A stretch of 64,000 nucleotides of DNA. It comes from Pseudonocardia broussonetiae. GTDB lineage: Bacteria; Actinomycetota; Actinomycetes; Mycobacteriales; Pseudonocardiaceae. The DNA lies in contig NZ_CP053564.1 of assembly GCF_013155125.1 (NCBI RefSeq), forward strand, positions 6,331,501 to 6,395,500, given 5' to 3'. The position numbers and the translations under genes are program-made. Below the pieces are notes generated by a model. The model was not told the DNA's origin, did no database searches, and saw nothing but the letters and a program-made list of their open reading frames with translations. Shown here in pieces: positions 26,760 to 36,132 of the stretch. The first letter of the stretch is position 1, and the number at the start of each line of letters is the position of its first letter.

Positions 26760-26985
26760 CCGGGACGGACCGGTCGCGGTGCGGCACCGCCGATCCGGCG
26801 GGTGCTCCCGGGCCCCGCAGTCGCCCCGACGGCCGCGGATCCGGCCCGAAGATCGAGATCGCGGATGCGATCCCGAGCACGGCGACCGACGAGGTCGACG
26901 TGCCGCTGCTGGAGGTGCAGTACCGCTGAGGCTCCCCCGTCAGCCGGACGTGCTCCGGGCCGCCCGTGGTGCTTGACTCGGCCCC

Positions 26986-27897
26986 ATGCGGATCTTCTTC
27001 ACCGGCGGCAGCGGCAAGGCCGGGCACCACGTCGCGCCCTACCTCGCCTCCCGCGGCCACCAGGTCACCAACGCCGACCTCACCCCGCTCGGCCACCGCG
27101 ACGTCACCGACCTGCGGGTGGACCTCACCGACGCCGGCGACGTCTACTCGGCGCTGGCCGGCGTGCCGACCCAGGACGCCTTCGACGACCCCCGCCCCGA
27201 GCCGTACGGCGGGTCGGCCTACGACGCGGTCGTGCACTTCGCCGCGGTCCCGCGCCCGCTGCTCACCTCCGACCGGGCCACCTACGCGGCCAACGTCCTC
27301 GCGCACTACAACGTCCTGGAGGCCGCCACCGCCCTCGGCATCCGCAAGATCGTGTTCGCCTCCTCGGAGACGACCTACGGCGTCTGCTTCGGGCGCGGCG
27401 AGCGCAAGCCCCTCTACGTCCCGGTCGACGAGGAGCACCCGGTGGTCCCCGAGGACTCCTACGCCATGTCGAAGGTCGCGGGCGAGGTGACCGCGCGGTC
27501 CTTCCACGCCCGCACCGGCGCCGACGTCTACGGCCTGCGCATCAACAACGTCATCGAACCCCACGAGTACGCCGAGCTCTTCCCGGCCTTCCTCGAGGAC
27601 GCAGGCCTGCGCAGGCGCAACCTCTTCGCCTACATCGACACCCGCGACCTGGGGCAGCTGACGCTGCGCTGCCTGGAGACCGACGGGCTCGGCTACGAGG
27701 TGTTCAACGTCGCGAACGCCGACATGTCGGTCGCCGCCACCACGAGCGAGATCATCGACCGGTTCTACGACGGGGTGGAGGTGCGCCGTCCGATGGGCCG
27801 CGACGAGACGTTCTACTGCATCGACAAGGCCCGCCGGCTGCTCGGCTACGAGCCGCAGCACTCCTGGCGCGACGTGCTGCCCGACCCGGGAGCCTGA
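26986..27897 (+). CDS. NAD-dependent epimerase/dehydratase
   Basis: The 303-residue extended SDR has TGGSGKAG near the N-terminus, the Ser of SSETTYG and the catalytic pair YAMSK. It resembles UDP-sugar 4-epimerases and uronate dehydrogenases. It stands alone between an MDR gene and a methyltransferase remnant, so no substrate can be proposed. Confidence 0.85.
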   Translation: MRIFFTGGSGKAGHHVAPYLASRGHQVTNADLTPLGHRDVTDLRVDLTDAGDVYSALAGVPTQDAFDDPRPEPYGGSAYDAVVHFAAVPRPLLTSDRATYAANVLAHYNVLEAATALGIRKIVFASSETTYGVCFGRGERKPLYVPVDEEHPVVPEDSYAMSKVAGEVTARSFHARTGADVYGLRINNVIEPHEYAELFPAFLEDAGLRRRNLFAYIDTRDLGQLTLRCLETDGLGYEVFNVANADMSVAATTSEIIDRFYDGVEVRRPMGRDETFYCIDKARRLLGYEPQHSWRDVLPDPGA

Positions 27898-27924
27898 CGG
27901 GCGCCACACCTGTACCGCTGCCGG

Positions 27925-28140
27925 TCAGGGAGCTCCCGCCGGTCGGGCCGTCGGTTCGGCGACCCCGACGAGCAAGTTGTCGACCACGATCCGGATCTGC
28001 GCCGACCAGCCCAGCTGCGTCGTCGACGAACACCACACGGCCACCGGGTTCGAGCACGGCGGCGACGCCGTCCCAGAACTCACGCACCGGCCCGGGGCCG
28101 TACAGGATGCCGGAGGAACTCGAGCAGGTGCCGCGCCAGC
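27925..28140 (-). pseudogene. Remnant of a class I SAM-dependent methyltransferase
   Basis: The minus strand encodes REFWDGVAAVLEPGGRVVFV and then DDA, the post-motif strand typical of class I methyltransferases (usually FWxxVxxxLxPGGRVFFVDD). The sense then shifts frame by one base to reach a stop at 27925. The N-terminal SAM-binding half is absent, and the fragment overlaps the 3' end of the hydrolase gene in another frame. Confidence 0.45.
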
Positions 28141-28946
28141 ACCTCGGGCTGCTCTTCCGGCACCCAGTGGCCCGCCTCCTCGACGAGCACCCCCTGGACC
28201 GACTCCGCGACGAGGCGCAGGGAGTCGGCCACCTCCTCGCCCCTCCCCCGGCCCGAGGCACCGCCGACGGCGAGCACCGGCATCCGCAGCGGCCCGCGGG
28301 CGATCACCGCGGTGTTGTCGGCGACGTCCTGCGGCGTCGCCCGGTAGAGGCCGAAGCCCGCGCGCAGGTTGTCGGGGCGGGTGTAGGTGCGCAGGTACTC
28401 CCGGACGTCCTCCTCGGGCAGCGGCCGGTGCCCGAAGGTGCGGTAGAACCAGCCGAGGTAGACCTCCTCGCGCCCGGTGACGAGCTCCTCGGGCAGGTCC
28501 GGGGTCCGGTGCAGGCCGTGGTGCCAGCGTGCGCCGCCCTGGGCGATGTCGGTGCCTCCCGCGCCGGGCACGGTGACGTCGACGACGGTCAGGGTGGCGA
28601 GGGCGTCGGGGTGGTGCGCGGCGAGCGAGAACGCGGTGACCCCGCCCCAGTCGTGGCCCACGAGGTGGAACCGGTCGATCCCGAGCTCCTCGCGCACCAG
28701 CCGCAGCACGTCCCCGGCCAGGGTGCGCTTGTCGTACCGGGCGGGCCCGGTCGACTCGCCCAGGCCCCGCAGGTCGGGGGCGATGACCCGGTGGTGGGGC
28801 GCGAGCAGCGGGATCAGGTGGCGCCAGCAGTACCAGGTCTGGGGCCAGCCGTGCAGGAGCACGACCGGGTCGCCCTCGCCCGCGGTGACGTAGTGCAGGT
28901 CGACATCACCGAGGGCGGCGCGGTGGTGGCGGAGCGGGGCGGCCAT
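28080..28946 (-). CDS. Alpha/beta hydrolase, epoxide hydrolase/dehalogenase-like
   Basis: The 288-residue protein has HGWPQTWYCWR (oxyanion loop HGWP) and the nucleophile elbow GHDWGG with Asp99, so it belongs to the Asp-nucleophile class that opens epoxides or removes halides, not to Ser esterases. The His is in EEAGHWVPEEQP. Its C-terminal codons run over a methyltransferase remnant, so the tail may not be native. GGGAG lies eight bases before the ATG. Confidence 0.88.
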   Translation of the reverse strand: MAAPLRHHRAALGDVDLHYVTAGEGDPVVLLHGWPQTWYCWRHLIPLLAPHHRVIAPDLRGLGESTGPARYDKRTLAGDVLRLVREELGIDRFHLVGHDWGGVTAFSLAAHHPDALATLTVVDVTVPGAGGTDIAQGGARWHHGLHRTPDLPEELVTGREEVYLGWFYRTFGHRPLPEEDVREYLRTYTRPDNLRAGFGLYRATPQDVADNTAVIARGPLRMPVLAVGGASGRGRGEEVADSLRLVAESVQGVLVEEAGHWVPEEQPEVLARHLLEFLRHPVRPRAGA

Positions 28947-28983
28947 GAGCGGATCTCCCTGGTGGCGCGTCGGGCGGGGTCGG

Positions 28984-30342
28984 TCAGGCGGAGGAGATCC
29001 CGTCGGCCGGCTGGCGCGGGGCGTCCTCGGTCTCGGCGTCGACGACCCGCCGGCTGGTCTCGCCGAGCGCGAGGACGCAGACCAGGCTGAGCAGCCCGAA
29101 CCCGGCGAGCATCAGGCCGACGGCGTAGCTGCCGTAGGTACCGGACAGCTGGGCGGCGAGCAGCGGCGACACCGCACCGCCGAGGACACCGCCGAGGTTG
29201 TAGCCCATGCCGGCGCCGGTGTAGCGGTAGCGCGTCGCGAACATCTCCGGCATGTAGGCGCCGACCGGGCCGTAGGCGATGCCGAAGATCGCCAGGGTCC
29301 CGATGAGGCCGATCGCGAACCCGGTGCCCGAGCCGGTTCCCATGATCGGGAACAGGACGAGCGCCCACGGGATCGACAGGGCGCAGCAGGCGAGGATGAC
29401 GTTGCGGCGGCCGAACCGGTCGGAGACGATCCCGGACACCGCGGTGACGGCGCCGAAGACCACGGCGGCGACGATGTTGAGGATCAGCACGGTGCGCCGG
29501 TCCAGCCCGGCGCCGGTGGCGCTGGTGCCGTAGCTCGTGAGGAACGCGGTGCCCATGTAGAACAGCGCGAACACGATGGTGAGCACGCCGCCGGAGAGCA
29601 GGATCTCGCGGGGCTGGACGCGGAAGACCTCGAGGATCGGCGGGGACGTCCGCGCGGTGGTGAGGGTTCCGGCGGCCTGCGCCCTGCGGAAGGCCGGGGT
29701 CTCGTCGATGGTCAGCCGGACCCAGAGGCCGACGCCGACCAGCACGATCGACAGCAGGAACGGGATGCGCCAGCCCCACTCGAGGAAGGCGGGGTTGGTG
29801 TCGCCCATGGCGACGTTCACGGCGAGGAACGTGGCGCTGGACAGGGCGAAGGCCAGGGCCGGACCCATCTGCGGGAAGATCGCGTAGAGCCCCCGCCTGC
29901 CCGGCGGGGCGTACTCGGCCGCGAGCAGCGTGGCGCCCGCCCACTCACCGCCGACGGCCAGGCCCTGCAGGAACCGCAGGACCACCAGGATGATCGGGGC
30001 GGCGACGCCGATGGTGGCCGCTCCGGGCAGCAGCCCGATGACCACGGTGGAGACACCCATCAGCACCAGCGTGGCGATCAGGGTGTTCTTGCGTCCCAGC
30101 CGGTCGCCGTAGTGGCCGAACAGGATCGCGCCGACCGGCCGGGCCACGAACGCGACGGCGAAGGTCGCGAACGAGGCGACCGTCGCCGCCGCGCTGCCGA
30201 GCGCGGGGAAGAACACCGTCGGGAACACCAGCGCGGCGGCGGTGCCGTAGATGAAGAAGTCGTAGAACTCGATCGTGGTGCCGGCGCAGCTGGCGATGGC
30301 CACGCGCCGCATCGGTGTGGCGCGGGTGGTCCCGTGCTCCAT
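28984..30342 (-). CDS. MFS transporter, MHS family (second copy)
   Basis: The 452-residue protein has 12 membrane helices and IEFYDFFIYGTAAALVF, GHYGDRLGRKN and RFLQGLAVGGEW signatures. It is an evident paralogue of the island transporter (22166-23515). It is preceded by GGAG and followed by the hydrolase gene, and lies between degradative genes, so uptake of a carboxylic-acid substrate is likely. Confidence 0.9.
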   Translation of the reverse strand: MEHGTTRATPMRRVAIASCAGTTIEFYDFFIYGTAAALVFPTVFFPALGSAAATVASFATFAVAFVARPVGAILFGHYGDRLGRKNTLIATLVLMGVSTVVIGLLPGAATIGVAAPIILVVLRFLQGLAVGGEWAGATLLAAEYAPPGRRGLYAIFPQMGPALAFALSSATFLAVNVAMGDTNPAFLEWGWRIPFLLSIVLVGVGLWVRLTIDETPAFRRAQAAGTLTTARTSPPILEVFRVQPREILLSGGVLTIVFALFYMGTAFLTSYGTSATGAGLDRRTVLILNIVAAVVFGAVTAVSGIVSDRFGRRNVILACCALSIPWALVLFPIMGTGSGTGFAIGLIGTLAIFGIAYGPVGAYMPEMFATRYRYTGAGMGYNLGGVLGGAVSPLLAAQLSGTYGSYAVGLMLAGFGLLSLVCVLALGETSRRVVDAETEDAPRQPADGISSA

Positions 30343-30385
30343 CTGGTTCTCCGTCGGTTCAGCAGGGTCGTGGGGGTGGGGCTGG

Positions 30386-32116
30386 TCAGCGGTCGATGAC
30401 CGGGAGCACGAGGCGGCTGGGCCGGGCGGCGCCGTGGTGGACCGTGGTGTCGGCGACGACCATGTCCTCCAGGGCTTCGGAGGAGATGACGCCGCCGGTG
30501 TTGGAGTTGCGGTCGTAGTGCGGGAAGTTGCTGCCGGAGACGTCGAGGCGGATGCGGTGCCCGGGCAGGAACACGTTCGAGGTGACCGACATCGGCACGG
30601 TGACCTCGTAGACCTCGCCCGGGGTCATCAGCTCGGGCTCGGACAGGCTGTTGCGGTAGCGCAGCCGCAGGATGCCGTCGCACAGGTTGATCGCCCGGCC
30701 GTCGGGGAAGACGTCGACGAGCTTGGCGGTGATGTCGGTGTCCACCGTGGACGCCGAGACGAACACCTTCAGCTCGACGAACCCGGTGACCTCGACGGGC
30801 TCGGTGAGGACCGGGCCGGTGTAGCAGAGGACGTCGGCGCGGCCGTCGACCACGCGCTGGTCGACCGGGCCGATGAGCCCGGGCACCGACGGCAGCAGGG
30901 CACCGCCCGCGGTGGGCAGCGGGTCGCGCGGGTCGTAGCGGAACCCGTCGCTGCCGTCGCCGGTCGGGGCGTCGAGGGTGAGGGCGCCGTCGCCGTCACG
31001 GGTGTTCGCCGATCCCCCGCTGGTCAGGTGGTAGTCGGTGTAGCGGGTGTCGGGCAGCGGCCAGTCGGCCTCGTCGCGCCACTGGTCGATGCCCATCACG
31101 AAGATCCGCACCCGCGGGGCGGGGGTCTCGGGCGCCGTGCCCCGCAGGTGCTGGTCGAAGAAGGTGAGGTGGTGCTCGCTGAGGTCGACCGGCGCGAGCA
31201 TCCCGTAGTACCGGTCGGGGTACTGCCCGGAGAGGTTGATGTGGTCCCACGGCCCGATGACCAGCCGGGACTGCTCCCGGGCCGCCTCGGAACCCGCGTG
31301 GTTCCGGATGCGGACGAAGTCGGCGACCTGCTCGTGGACCTTCAGGTCGTACCAGCCGCCGATCTCCAGCACCGGCACCGTGACCTCGCCGATCCGCGCC
31401 GACCAGTCCTGCGCCTTCCAGTACTCGTCGAAGTCGGGGTGCGCGAGCCAGTCGTCCAGCCAGCGCCCGGTGCCCAGCACCGGACGCGAGGCGACAGGAG
31501 TGGCGTCGTTGAGGGGCAGCGGGTCGAGCAGTGCTCCGCCGAGCCGCATCAGTGCCGACGGGTCGGTGGTGTCGCCGCGCTGCAGCGACCGCTGCTCGGC
31601 GGCGGCGAACATCATGGCGTTCCACCACGTGACCAGGCTGAGGGACAGAGCGCCGCCCTGGGAGTACCAGAGCCCGGAGTACCAGTTCGCCGAGGTCTGC
31701 GTGGGGGCGATGGCCTTCAGGCCCGGACCGCCACCCAGGGCCAGGGCGAACTGGGTCATGCCCAGGTAGGAGGCGCCGTACGCGCCGACGGTGCCGTCGT
31801 ACCAGTCCTGCTCGGTCAGCCACGCCAGCACGTCCTGGCCGTCCGCGATCTCGTTGACCTTCGGGGTGAAGTCGCCGTCGGACTCGAACGCCCCGCGCGC
31901 GTCCTGCACGACCACGGCGTAGCCGGCGTGGACGAACGACAGCAGCGGCGGGATCGAGCTGGCCGGCCCGCCGGCGAGGCCCGCCGCCTCCTTGTCGTAG
32001 GGGTGGCGGACGACCAGGGTGGGCGCGGTCCCTTCCAGGGGCCGCCACACGTTGGCGCGCAGGGTCACCCCGTCCCGGGTCTTCATGGGGACGTCGCGCT
32101 CGTAGATGAAGGTCAT
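30386..32116 (-). CDS. CocE/NonD family hydrolase (X-Pro dipeptidyl-peptidase S15 type)
   Basis: The 576-residue Ser hydrolase has the nucleophile elbow GAYGASYLG (Ser116), a helical cap region and a C-terminal jelly-roll domain (PDGRAINLCDGILRLRYRNS, PGHRIRLDVSGSNFPHYDRN). Relatives hydrolyse esters, amides or acyl groups (cocaine esterase, glutaryl-7-ACA acylase). The ATG at 32116 has GAGGAG seven bases upstream; the frame begins 24 bases earlier but without such a site. Confidence 0.9.
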   Translation of the reverse strand: MTFIYERDVPMKTRDGVTLRANVWRPLEGTAPTLVVRHPYDKEAAGLAGGPASSIPPLLSFVHAGYAVVVQDARGAFESDGDFTPKVNEIADGQDVLAWLTEQDWYDGTVGAYGASYLGMTQFALALGGGPGLKAIAPTQTSANWYSGLWYSQGGALSLSLVTWWNAMMFAAAEQRSLQRGDTTDPSALMRLGGALLDPLPLNDATPVASRPVLGTGRWLDDWLAHPDFDEYWKAQDWSARIGEVTVPVLEIGGWYDLKVHEQVADFVRIRNHAGSEAAREQSRLVIGPWDHINLSGQYPDRYYGMLAPVDLSEHHLTFFDQHLRGTAPETPAPRVRIFVMGIDQWRDEADWPLPDTRYTDYHLTSGGSANTRDGDGALTLDAPTGDGSDGFRYDPRDPLPTAGGALLPSVPGLIGPVDQRVVDGRADVLCYTGPVLTEPVEVTGFVELKVFVSASTVDTDITAKLVDVFPDGRAINLCDGILRLRYRNSLSEPELMTPGEVYEVTVPMSVTSNVFLPGHRIRLDVSGSNFPHYDRNSNTGGVISSEALEDMVVADTTVHHGAARPSRLVLPVIDR

Positions 32117-32207
32117 CGGGCATCTCCTCGTCGAGATCACCGGCGGTCGGCGGGGCGCGGACCGTCGTCGTGCGGAGGGCAGCAGTGCGGGGTGGAGCGG
32201 TGCCGGG

Positions 32208-32966
32208 TCAGCGGATGGAGGACCCGATGCCGAGGCCGCCGTCGACGTCGAGGACGACGCCCGTGACGTAGCCGGCGGCGGGCGAGCAGAGGTAGGCGGC
32301 GGCCTCGGCGATGTCGGTGGGGTCGCCGGTGTGGCGCAGGGGCACCTTGGACACGAGCTTCTCCCGGGCCGGGCCGTTCATCGAGGCGAGCATCGGGGTC
32401 TCGATCAGCCCGGGCGCGATGGCGTTGGCGGTGATCGCGTGACGCGCCCCCTCCAGCGCGATGGTCCGGGTGAGCCCGACGATCCCGGCCTTGGCGGCCA
32501 CGTAGTTGGCCTGCCCGTAGTTGCCGCGCCAGCTCATCGAGGAGAAGGACAGGATCCGGCCGTAGCGCCGCTGCTGCATGACCGGCAGCACCGCGCGGAT
32601 GCAGAAGAACGTGGCCGAGAGGCTGGTGTCGAGGACGGCGTGCCAGTCGTCGTCGTCGATGTCGGTGGCGCGGTTGTCGCGGATGATCCCCGCGTTGTTG
32701 ACCAGCACGTCGATCCGGCCGTGGTCGGTGTGCACCTGGCGGACCCAGTCGTCGACGTCGGCGGAGCGCGTGACGTCGAGCGGGCGGGCCTCGGCGACGA
32801 CCCCGTGCTTGTCGGCGAGCTCGGTCGCGAGCTCGGCGCCGGCGGCCTCGTTGATCTCGCCGATCATCACCGCGGCGCCCTCGGAGGCGAAGCGGTGGGC
32901 CATCGCGCGGCCCAGGCCCTGCCCGGCCCCGGTGATCAGGACGGTCTGTCCGGTGTAGCGGTCCAT
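32208..32966 (-). CDS. Short-chain dehydrogenase/3-oxoacyl reductase
   Basis: The 252-residue SDR has ITGAGQGLG, NNAG, and the YVAAK catalytic pair; FabG-like. AGGAGG precedes the ATG. It follows enoyl-CoA hydratase and acyl-CoA synthetase genes on the same strand, fitting a beta-oxidation-type set in which it would oxidise the 3-hydroxyacyl-CoA. Confidence 0.88.
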   Translation of the reverse strand: MDRYTGQTVLITGAGQGLGRAMAHRFASEGAAVMIGEINEAAGAELATELADKHGVVAEARPLDVTRSADVDDWVRQVHTDHGRIDVLVNNAGIIRDNRATDIDDDDWHAVLDTSLSATFFCIRAVLPVMQQRRYGRILSFSSMSWRGNYGQANYVAAKAGIVGLTRTIALEGARHAITANAIAPGLIETPMLASMNGPAREKLVSKVPLRHTGDPTDIAEAAAYLCSPAAGYVTGVVLDVDGGLGIGSSIR

Positions 32967-32988
32967 GTCTGCCTCCTGCTGGTACCGG

Positions 32989-33789
32989 TCAGCCCGCGGC
33001 GCGGCGGGTGAGGAAGCGGCGGAGCTCCGCGGGGACGTCGTGGGTGGCCCAGTGCCGCGCGAACTCCTCGAGCTCGACCCGCAGGCCCGCCTCGACCGAC
33101 GGCTCGTCGTCGAGCTCGGCGAGCACCGCCTTGAACGCGGCCTGCGCAGGGCCGGCCGCGGCCGCGAGGGCCTCGGCCACGCGCAGCCCCTCCTCGGCGC
33201 CGCGCCCGGTGTCGACGACGGCGTGCAGCCACCCGGTCGGCAGGAACCGCTCGGCGGGCAGCAGCTCGCCGGACAGTCCGAGCCAGCGCCCGAGGGAGTC
33301 GCCGAGCTTGCGGCGCATCCGGACCGCGGAGCCGGCGCCGGGCACGAGGTGGTTGCGGATGTGGCCGTCCCCGATCAGCGTGCCGGTCTCGGCGACGACG
33401 GCGTCGCAGGCCAGCGCGATCTCCAGGCCCCCGGCGACGGCGTGCCCGTGCAGCGCCGCGACGACGGGCAGCGGGCTGCGCTCGATGCGGCGGGTGAGGT
33501 CGGAGACGGTGCGCAGGAAGGGCACGGGCGACGCGCCCGCGTCGGCCAGGGCGAGCAGGTGCTGCAGGTCCGCGCCCGCGCAGAAGCTCGGCCCGGCCCC
33601 GGTGACCAGCACGGCGCGGGTGGCCGGGTCGTGCTCGGCGTCGGTGAGCGCGGCGGTGAGCGCGTCGACCAGCGGTGCGTCGAGGGCGTTGCGCCGCGCG
33701 GGGCGCTGCAGCACCAGCGTGCGGACCGGCCCGCGGCGCTGGATGCGCAGCACGGTGGGGGCGTGCCCGGTGGGGGCGAGTTCGGTCAC
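32989..33789 (-). CDS. Enoyl-CoA hydratase/isomerase family protein
   Basis: The 266-residue crotonase-fold protein has the CoA-loop RRNALDAPLV and the oxyanion-hole segments GPSFCAGADL and ALHGHAVAGGLEIALACD. The usual catalytic Glu positions are not certain. The GTG start overlaps the synthetase stop by four bases (GTGA). It hydrates or isomerises an acyl-CoA made by the upstream synthetase. Confidence 0.88.
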   Translation of the reverse strand: MTELAPTGHAPTVLRIQRRGPVRTLVLQRPARRNALDAPLVDALTAALTDAEHDPATRAVLVTGAGPSFCAGADLQHLLALADAGASPVPFLRTVSDLTRRIERSPLPVVAALHGHAVAGGLEIALACDAVVAETGTLIGDGHIRNHLVPGAGSAVRMRRKLGDSLGRWLGLSGELLPAERFLPTGWLHAVVDTGRGAEEGLRVAEALAAAAGPAQAAFKAVLAELDDEPSVEAGLRVELEEFARHWATHDVPAELRRFLTRRAAG

Positions 33790-35387
33790 GTCGTCACCGC
33801 GGCGGCCTCGCGCAGCTGCCGGCGCAGCTGCGCGCGCTGGATCTTGCCGCTGGCGGTCTTGGGCAGGGCCGCCACGACGTGGATCCGGCGCGGGTAGGCG
33901 TGCGCGGCGTAGCGCGTGCGCACGTGGGTCTGCAGCTCGGTGACCAGCCCGTCGGAGGGGACGGCGTCGCCGCGGAGCACGACGAAGGCCTCGATCACCT
34001 CGCCGCGGACCGGGTCGGGCGCGGCGACCACCGCGCACTCGGCGACGGCCGGGTGCTGGGCGAGGACGGACTCGACGTCGAACGGGCCGATCCGGTAGCC
34101 GGCCATGATGATCACGTCGTCGTCGCGGGAGGAGAACCGCAGGGTGCCGTCGGCGTTGCGGGTGGCCAGGTCGCCGGAGAGGTAGAAGCGCCCGTCGGCG
34201 GTGAAGCGGTCGGTGGCCGCGCCCGCGTAGCCGGTGAAGCTCATGAACGGGCTGGCGGCCACCTCCACGGCGAGCAGCCCGGGCTCCCCGGTGCCGGCGG
34301 GGCTGCTCGTGGCCTCCTCCAGCACCGTGACCGACCAGCCCGGCAGCGCCACGCCCATCGTCTGCGGGACGACCGGGACCGCCAGGTCGGGGTGGTGCGG
34401 GAACCCGACGGTCATCCCGACCTCGGTCTGGCCGTAGTGGTCGTGGACCTGCAGCCCGAGCGCGGCCTGCGCCCACTCGTTGACCTCGGCGGTCAGCGGC
34501 TCCCCCGCGCTCGACAGTCGCTGCAGGCGCAGACCCGCGGGCACCGGGGCGTCGGCGGTGCGCAGCGACCGGAACACCGTCGGGGCGGCGGCGTAGTCGG
34601 TGACCCCGAGATCGACCAGGGCGCGCCAGGTCGCGGCGGCGTCGAACCCGCCCCTCTGCAGGACGCTGCGCAGCCCCAGGACCATCGGCGCGACGACCGC
34701 GGAGTACAGCCCGTAGGCCCAGCCGGGGTCGGCGCCGCACCAGTAGACCGAGTCGTCGCGCACGCCGAGGGCGAACTCCAGGTAGGACTGCCAGCCCGCG
34801 ACGTAGCGCAGCGGGTGCACCACCCCCTTCGGCGCGCCGGTCGTGCCGGAGGTGAACATGTGCACGAACGCACCGTCGCCACCGATGGCGGTGCTCCCGG
34901 TGAACGGCACGGCGGCGGCGAGGCGATCGGTGAGGTCGGACCCCGCGACCAGCAGCGTCCACGGGCCGTCCGGGACCTTCGCGGCCTGGTCGGCGTCCGC
35001 GACCACGACCGCCGCCTGCGCCCCCGCGAGCCGGGAGGCCACGGCGTCGCCGGCGAACGCGGTGAACAGCGGGACGTACACCGCGCCGACGCGCCAGGTG
35101 CCCAGCAGCACCGCCACCAGGTCCGCGCTCTTGCCCATCAGGGTCGCCACGCGGTCGCCCCGGCCGACACCGAGCCCACCGAGGAGCCCGGCGACGCGCT
35201 CCGAGCGGTCGCGCAGCGCGGCGAAGGTCAGGTCGACGGCCGACCCGTCCGGCTCGACGACGGTGAACGCGACCGCGTCGCCCGGGTGCCGGTCGCACAG
35301 CAACCACGCCGGGTCGGCGTCGGGCGCCGAGAACACCTCGACGATCGCGTCGATCCGCTCGTGGACCGTGCTCTGCTCCGGAGCCAT
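33786..35387 (-). CDS. Acyl-CoA synthetase, AMP-forming
   Basis: The 533-residue ANL-superfamily ligase has the P-loop HMFTSGTTGAPKGV, HYGQTE (A5 motif), YLSGDLATRNADG and the C-terminal KTASGKIQR with the catalytic Lys. It activates a carboxylic acid to its CoA thioester with ATP, the entry step of the small operon. The ATG at 35387 follows GGAGGG; the upstream frame would run through the operator. It is divergent from a TetR gene. Confidence 0.92.
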   Translation of the reverse strand: MAPEQSTVHERIDAIVEVFSAPDADPAWLLCDRHPGDAVAFTVVEPDGSAVDLTFAALRDRSERVAGLLGGLGVGRGDRVATLMGKSADLVAVLLGTWRVGAVYVPLFTAFAGDAVASRLAGAQAAVVVADADQAAKVPDGPWTLLVAGSDLTDRLAAAVPFTGSTAIGGDGAFVHMFTSGTTGAPKGVVHPLRYVAGWQSYLEFALGVRDDSVYWCGADPGWAYGLYSAVVAPMVLGLRSVLQRGGFDAAATWRALVDLGVTDYAAAPTVFRSLRTADAPVPAGLRLQRLSSAGEPLTAEVNEWAQAALGLQVHDHYGQTEVGMTVGFPHHPDLAVPVVPQTMGVALPGWSVTVLEEATSSPAGTGEPGLLAVEVAASPFMSFTGYAGAATDRFTADGRFYLSGDLATRNADGTLRFSSRDDDVIIMAGYRIGPFDVESVLAQHPAVAECAVVAAPDPVRGEVIEAFVVLRGDAVPSDGLVTELQTHVRTRYAAHAYPRRIHVVAALPKTASGKIQRAQLRRQLREAAAVTT

Positions 35388-35413
35388 GGACGCCCTCCGT
35401 TGGGAACTCATGT

Positions 35414-35441
35414 GGGTACTTTTGCCGATCTGAAAGTACCC
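35414..35441. promoter_or_regulatory. Operator between acyl-CoA synthetase and TetR genes
   Basis: A perfect inverted repeat, GGGTACTTT (35414-35422) and AAAGTACCC (35433-35441), with a 10-bp spacer. It lies 27 bp before the synthetase start and about 50 bp before the TetR start, the classic place for a TetR operator acting on both. Confidence 0.75.
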
Positions 35442-35492
35442 AACTCCGTTCCGCTGCACAAGGGGCCGGACGCCCGTGCGAGACTCGGGCCC

Positions 35493-36125
35493 ATGACGGC
35501 GATCTCCGGCGCCCTCGGGGGGACGCCCCGGCGGAGCCCCCGACGACGCACCGTCGACACCGCACGCATCGCCCAGCTCCTCGCCCAGGCCGGCGACATC
35601 GTGCTGGCCGAGGGCTTCACCACGATCACGATGGACCAGCTCGCGCAGCGGCTGGGCTGCTCGAAGGCGACCCTCTACAGCGCGGCGGGCACCAAGGAGC
35701 AACTGGTGCAGACCATCACCCGCCGGTTTTTCCAGACCGCGACCGAGCAGATCGAGCGCGCCGTCGCCGAGGAGCCCGACCCCCGCCGGCGCATCCGCAC
35801 CTACCTCACCGGCGTCGGCACCGCGATGCGCGTGCAGTCCCCCGCCTTCTACGACGACATGGTCAACTACGAACCCACCGCCCGGATCTACCGCAAGAAC
35901 TCCGACGCCGCCGCCCGCCGCGTCCGGGAGATGATCGACGACGGCGTCCGCGCCGGCGCCCTGCGCGACGTCAACGGCACCTTCGCCGGACAGGTCGTCG
36001 CCCTCGCCATCGACGCGGTCCAGTCCGGCGCCCTCCTGCGCAGCACCGGCCTCACCGCGGGCGACGCCTTCTCCGAGCTCGGCGACCTCGTCCTCGACGG
36101 GCTCAACCGGCCCGCCGGCCCGTAG
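35493..36125 (+). CDS. TetR/AcrR family transcriptional regulator
   Basis: The 210-residue protein has a typical TetR N-terminal helix-turn-helix (about 25-70; GFTTITMDQLAQRLGCSKATLYSAAGTKEQL) and a helical ligand domain. It is divergent from the acyl-CoA synthetase operon with a 28-bp palindromic operator between, so it most likely represses that operon and itself, relieved by an acyl-CoA or free acid. Confidence 0.9.
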   Translation: MTAISGALGGTPRRSPRRRTVDTARIAQLLAQAGDIVLAEGFTTITMDQLAQRLGCSKATLYSAAGTKEQLVQTITRRFFQTATEQIERAVAEEPDPRRRIRTYLTGVGTAMRVQSPAFYDDMVNYEPTARIYRKNSDAAARRVREMIDDGVRAGALRDVNGTFAGQVVALAIDAVQSGALLRSTGLTAGDAFSELGDLVLDGLNRPAGP

Positions 36126-36132
36126 TCCCGCT

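Noticed and set aside
26792..26929. Possible gene tail encoding KIEIADAIPSTATDEVDVPL and a few more residues before a stop
   Set aside because: It looks like a real C-terminus but has no start, no recognisable domain and only about 45 codons; it may be a remnant but is not supportable as a feature.
26802..29090. 762-codon plus-strand frame
   Set aside because: It crosses an epimerase gene, a remnant and a hydrolase gene in another frame and has an Arg/Pro/Ala-rich shadow composition.
32989..35565. 858-codon protein including the enoyl-CoA hydratase
   Set aside because: The N-terminal two thirds are a shadow of the acyl-CoA synthetase; the hydratase begins at its own GTG at 33789.
33675..36125. 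816-codon protein ending in TetR
   Set aside because: Only the last 210 codons are TetR; the rest is antisense to the synthetase gene.
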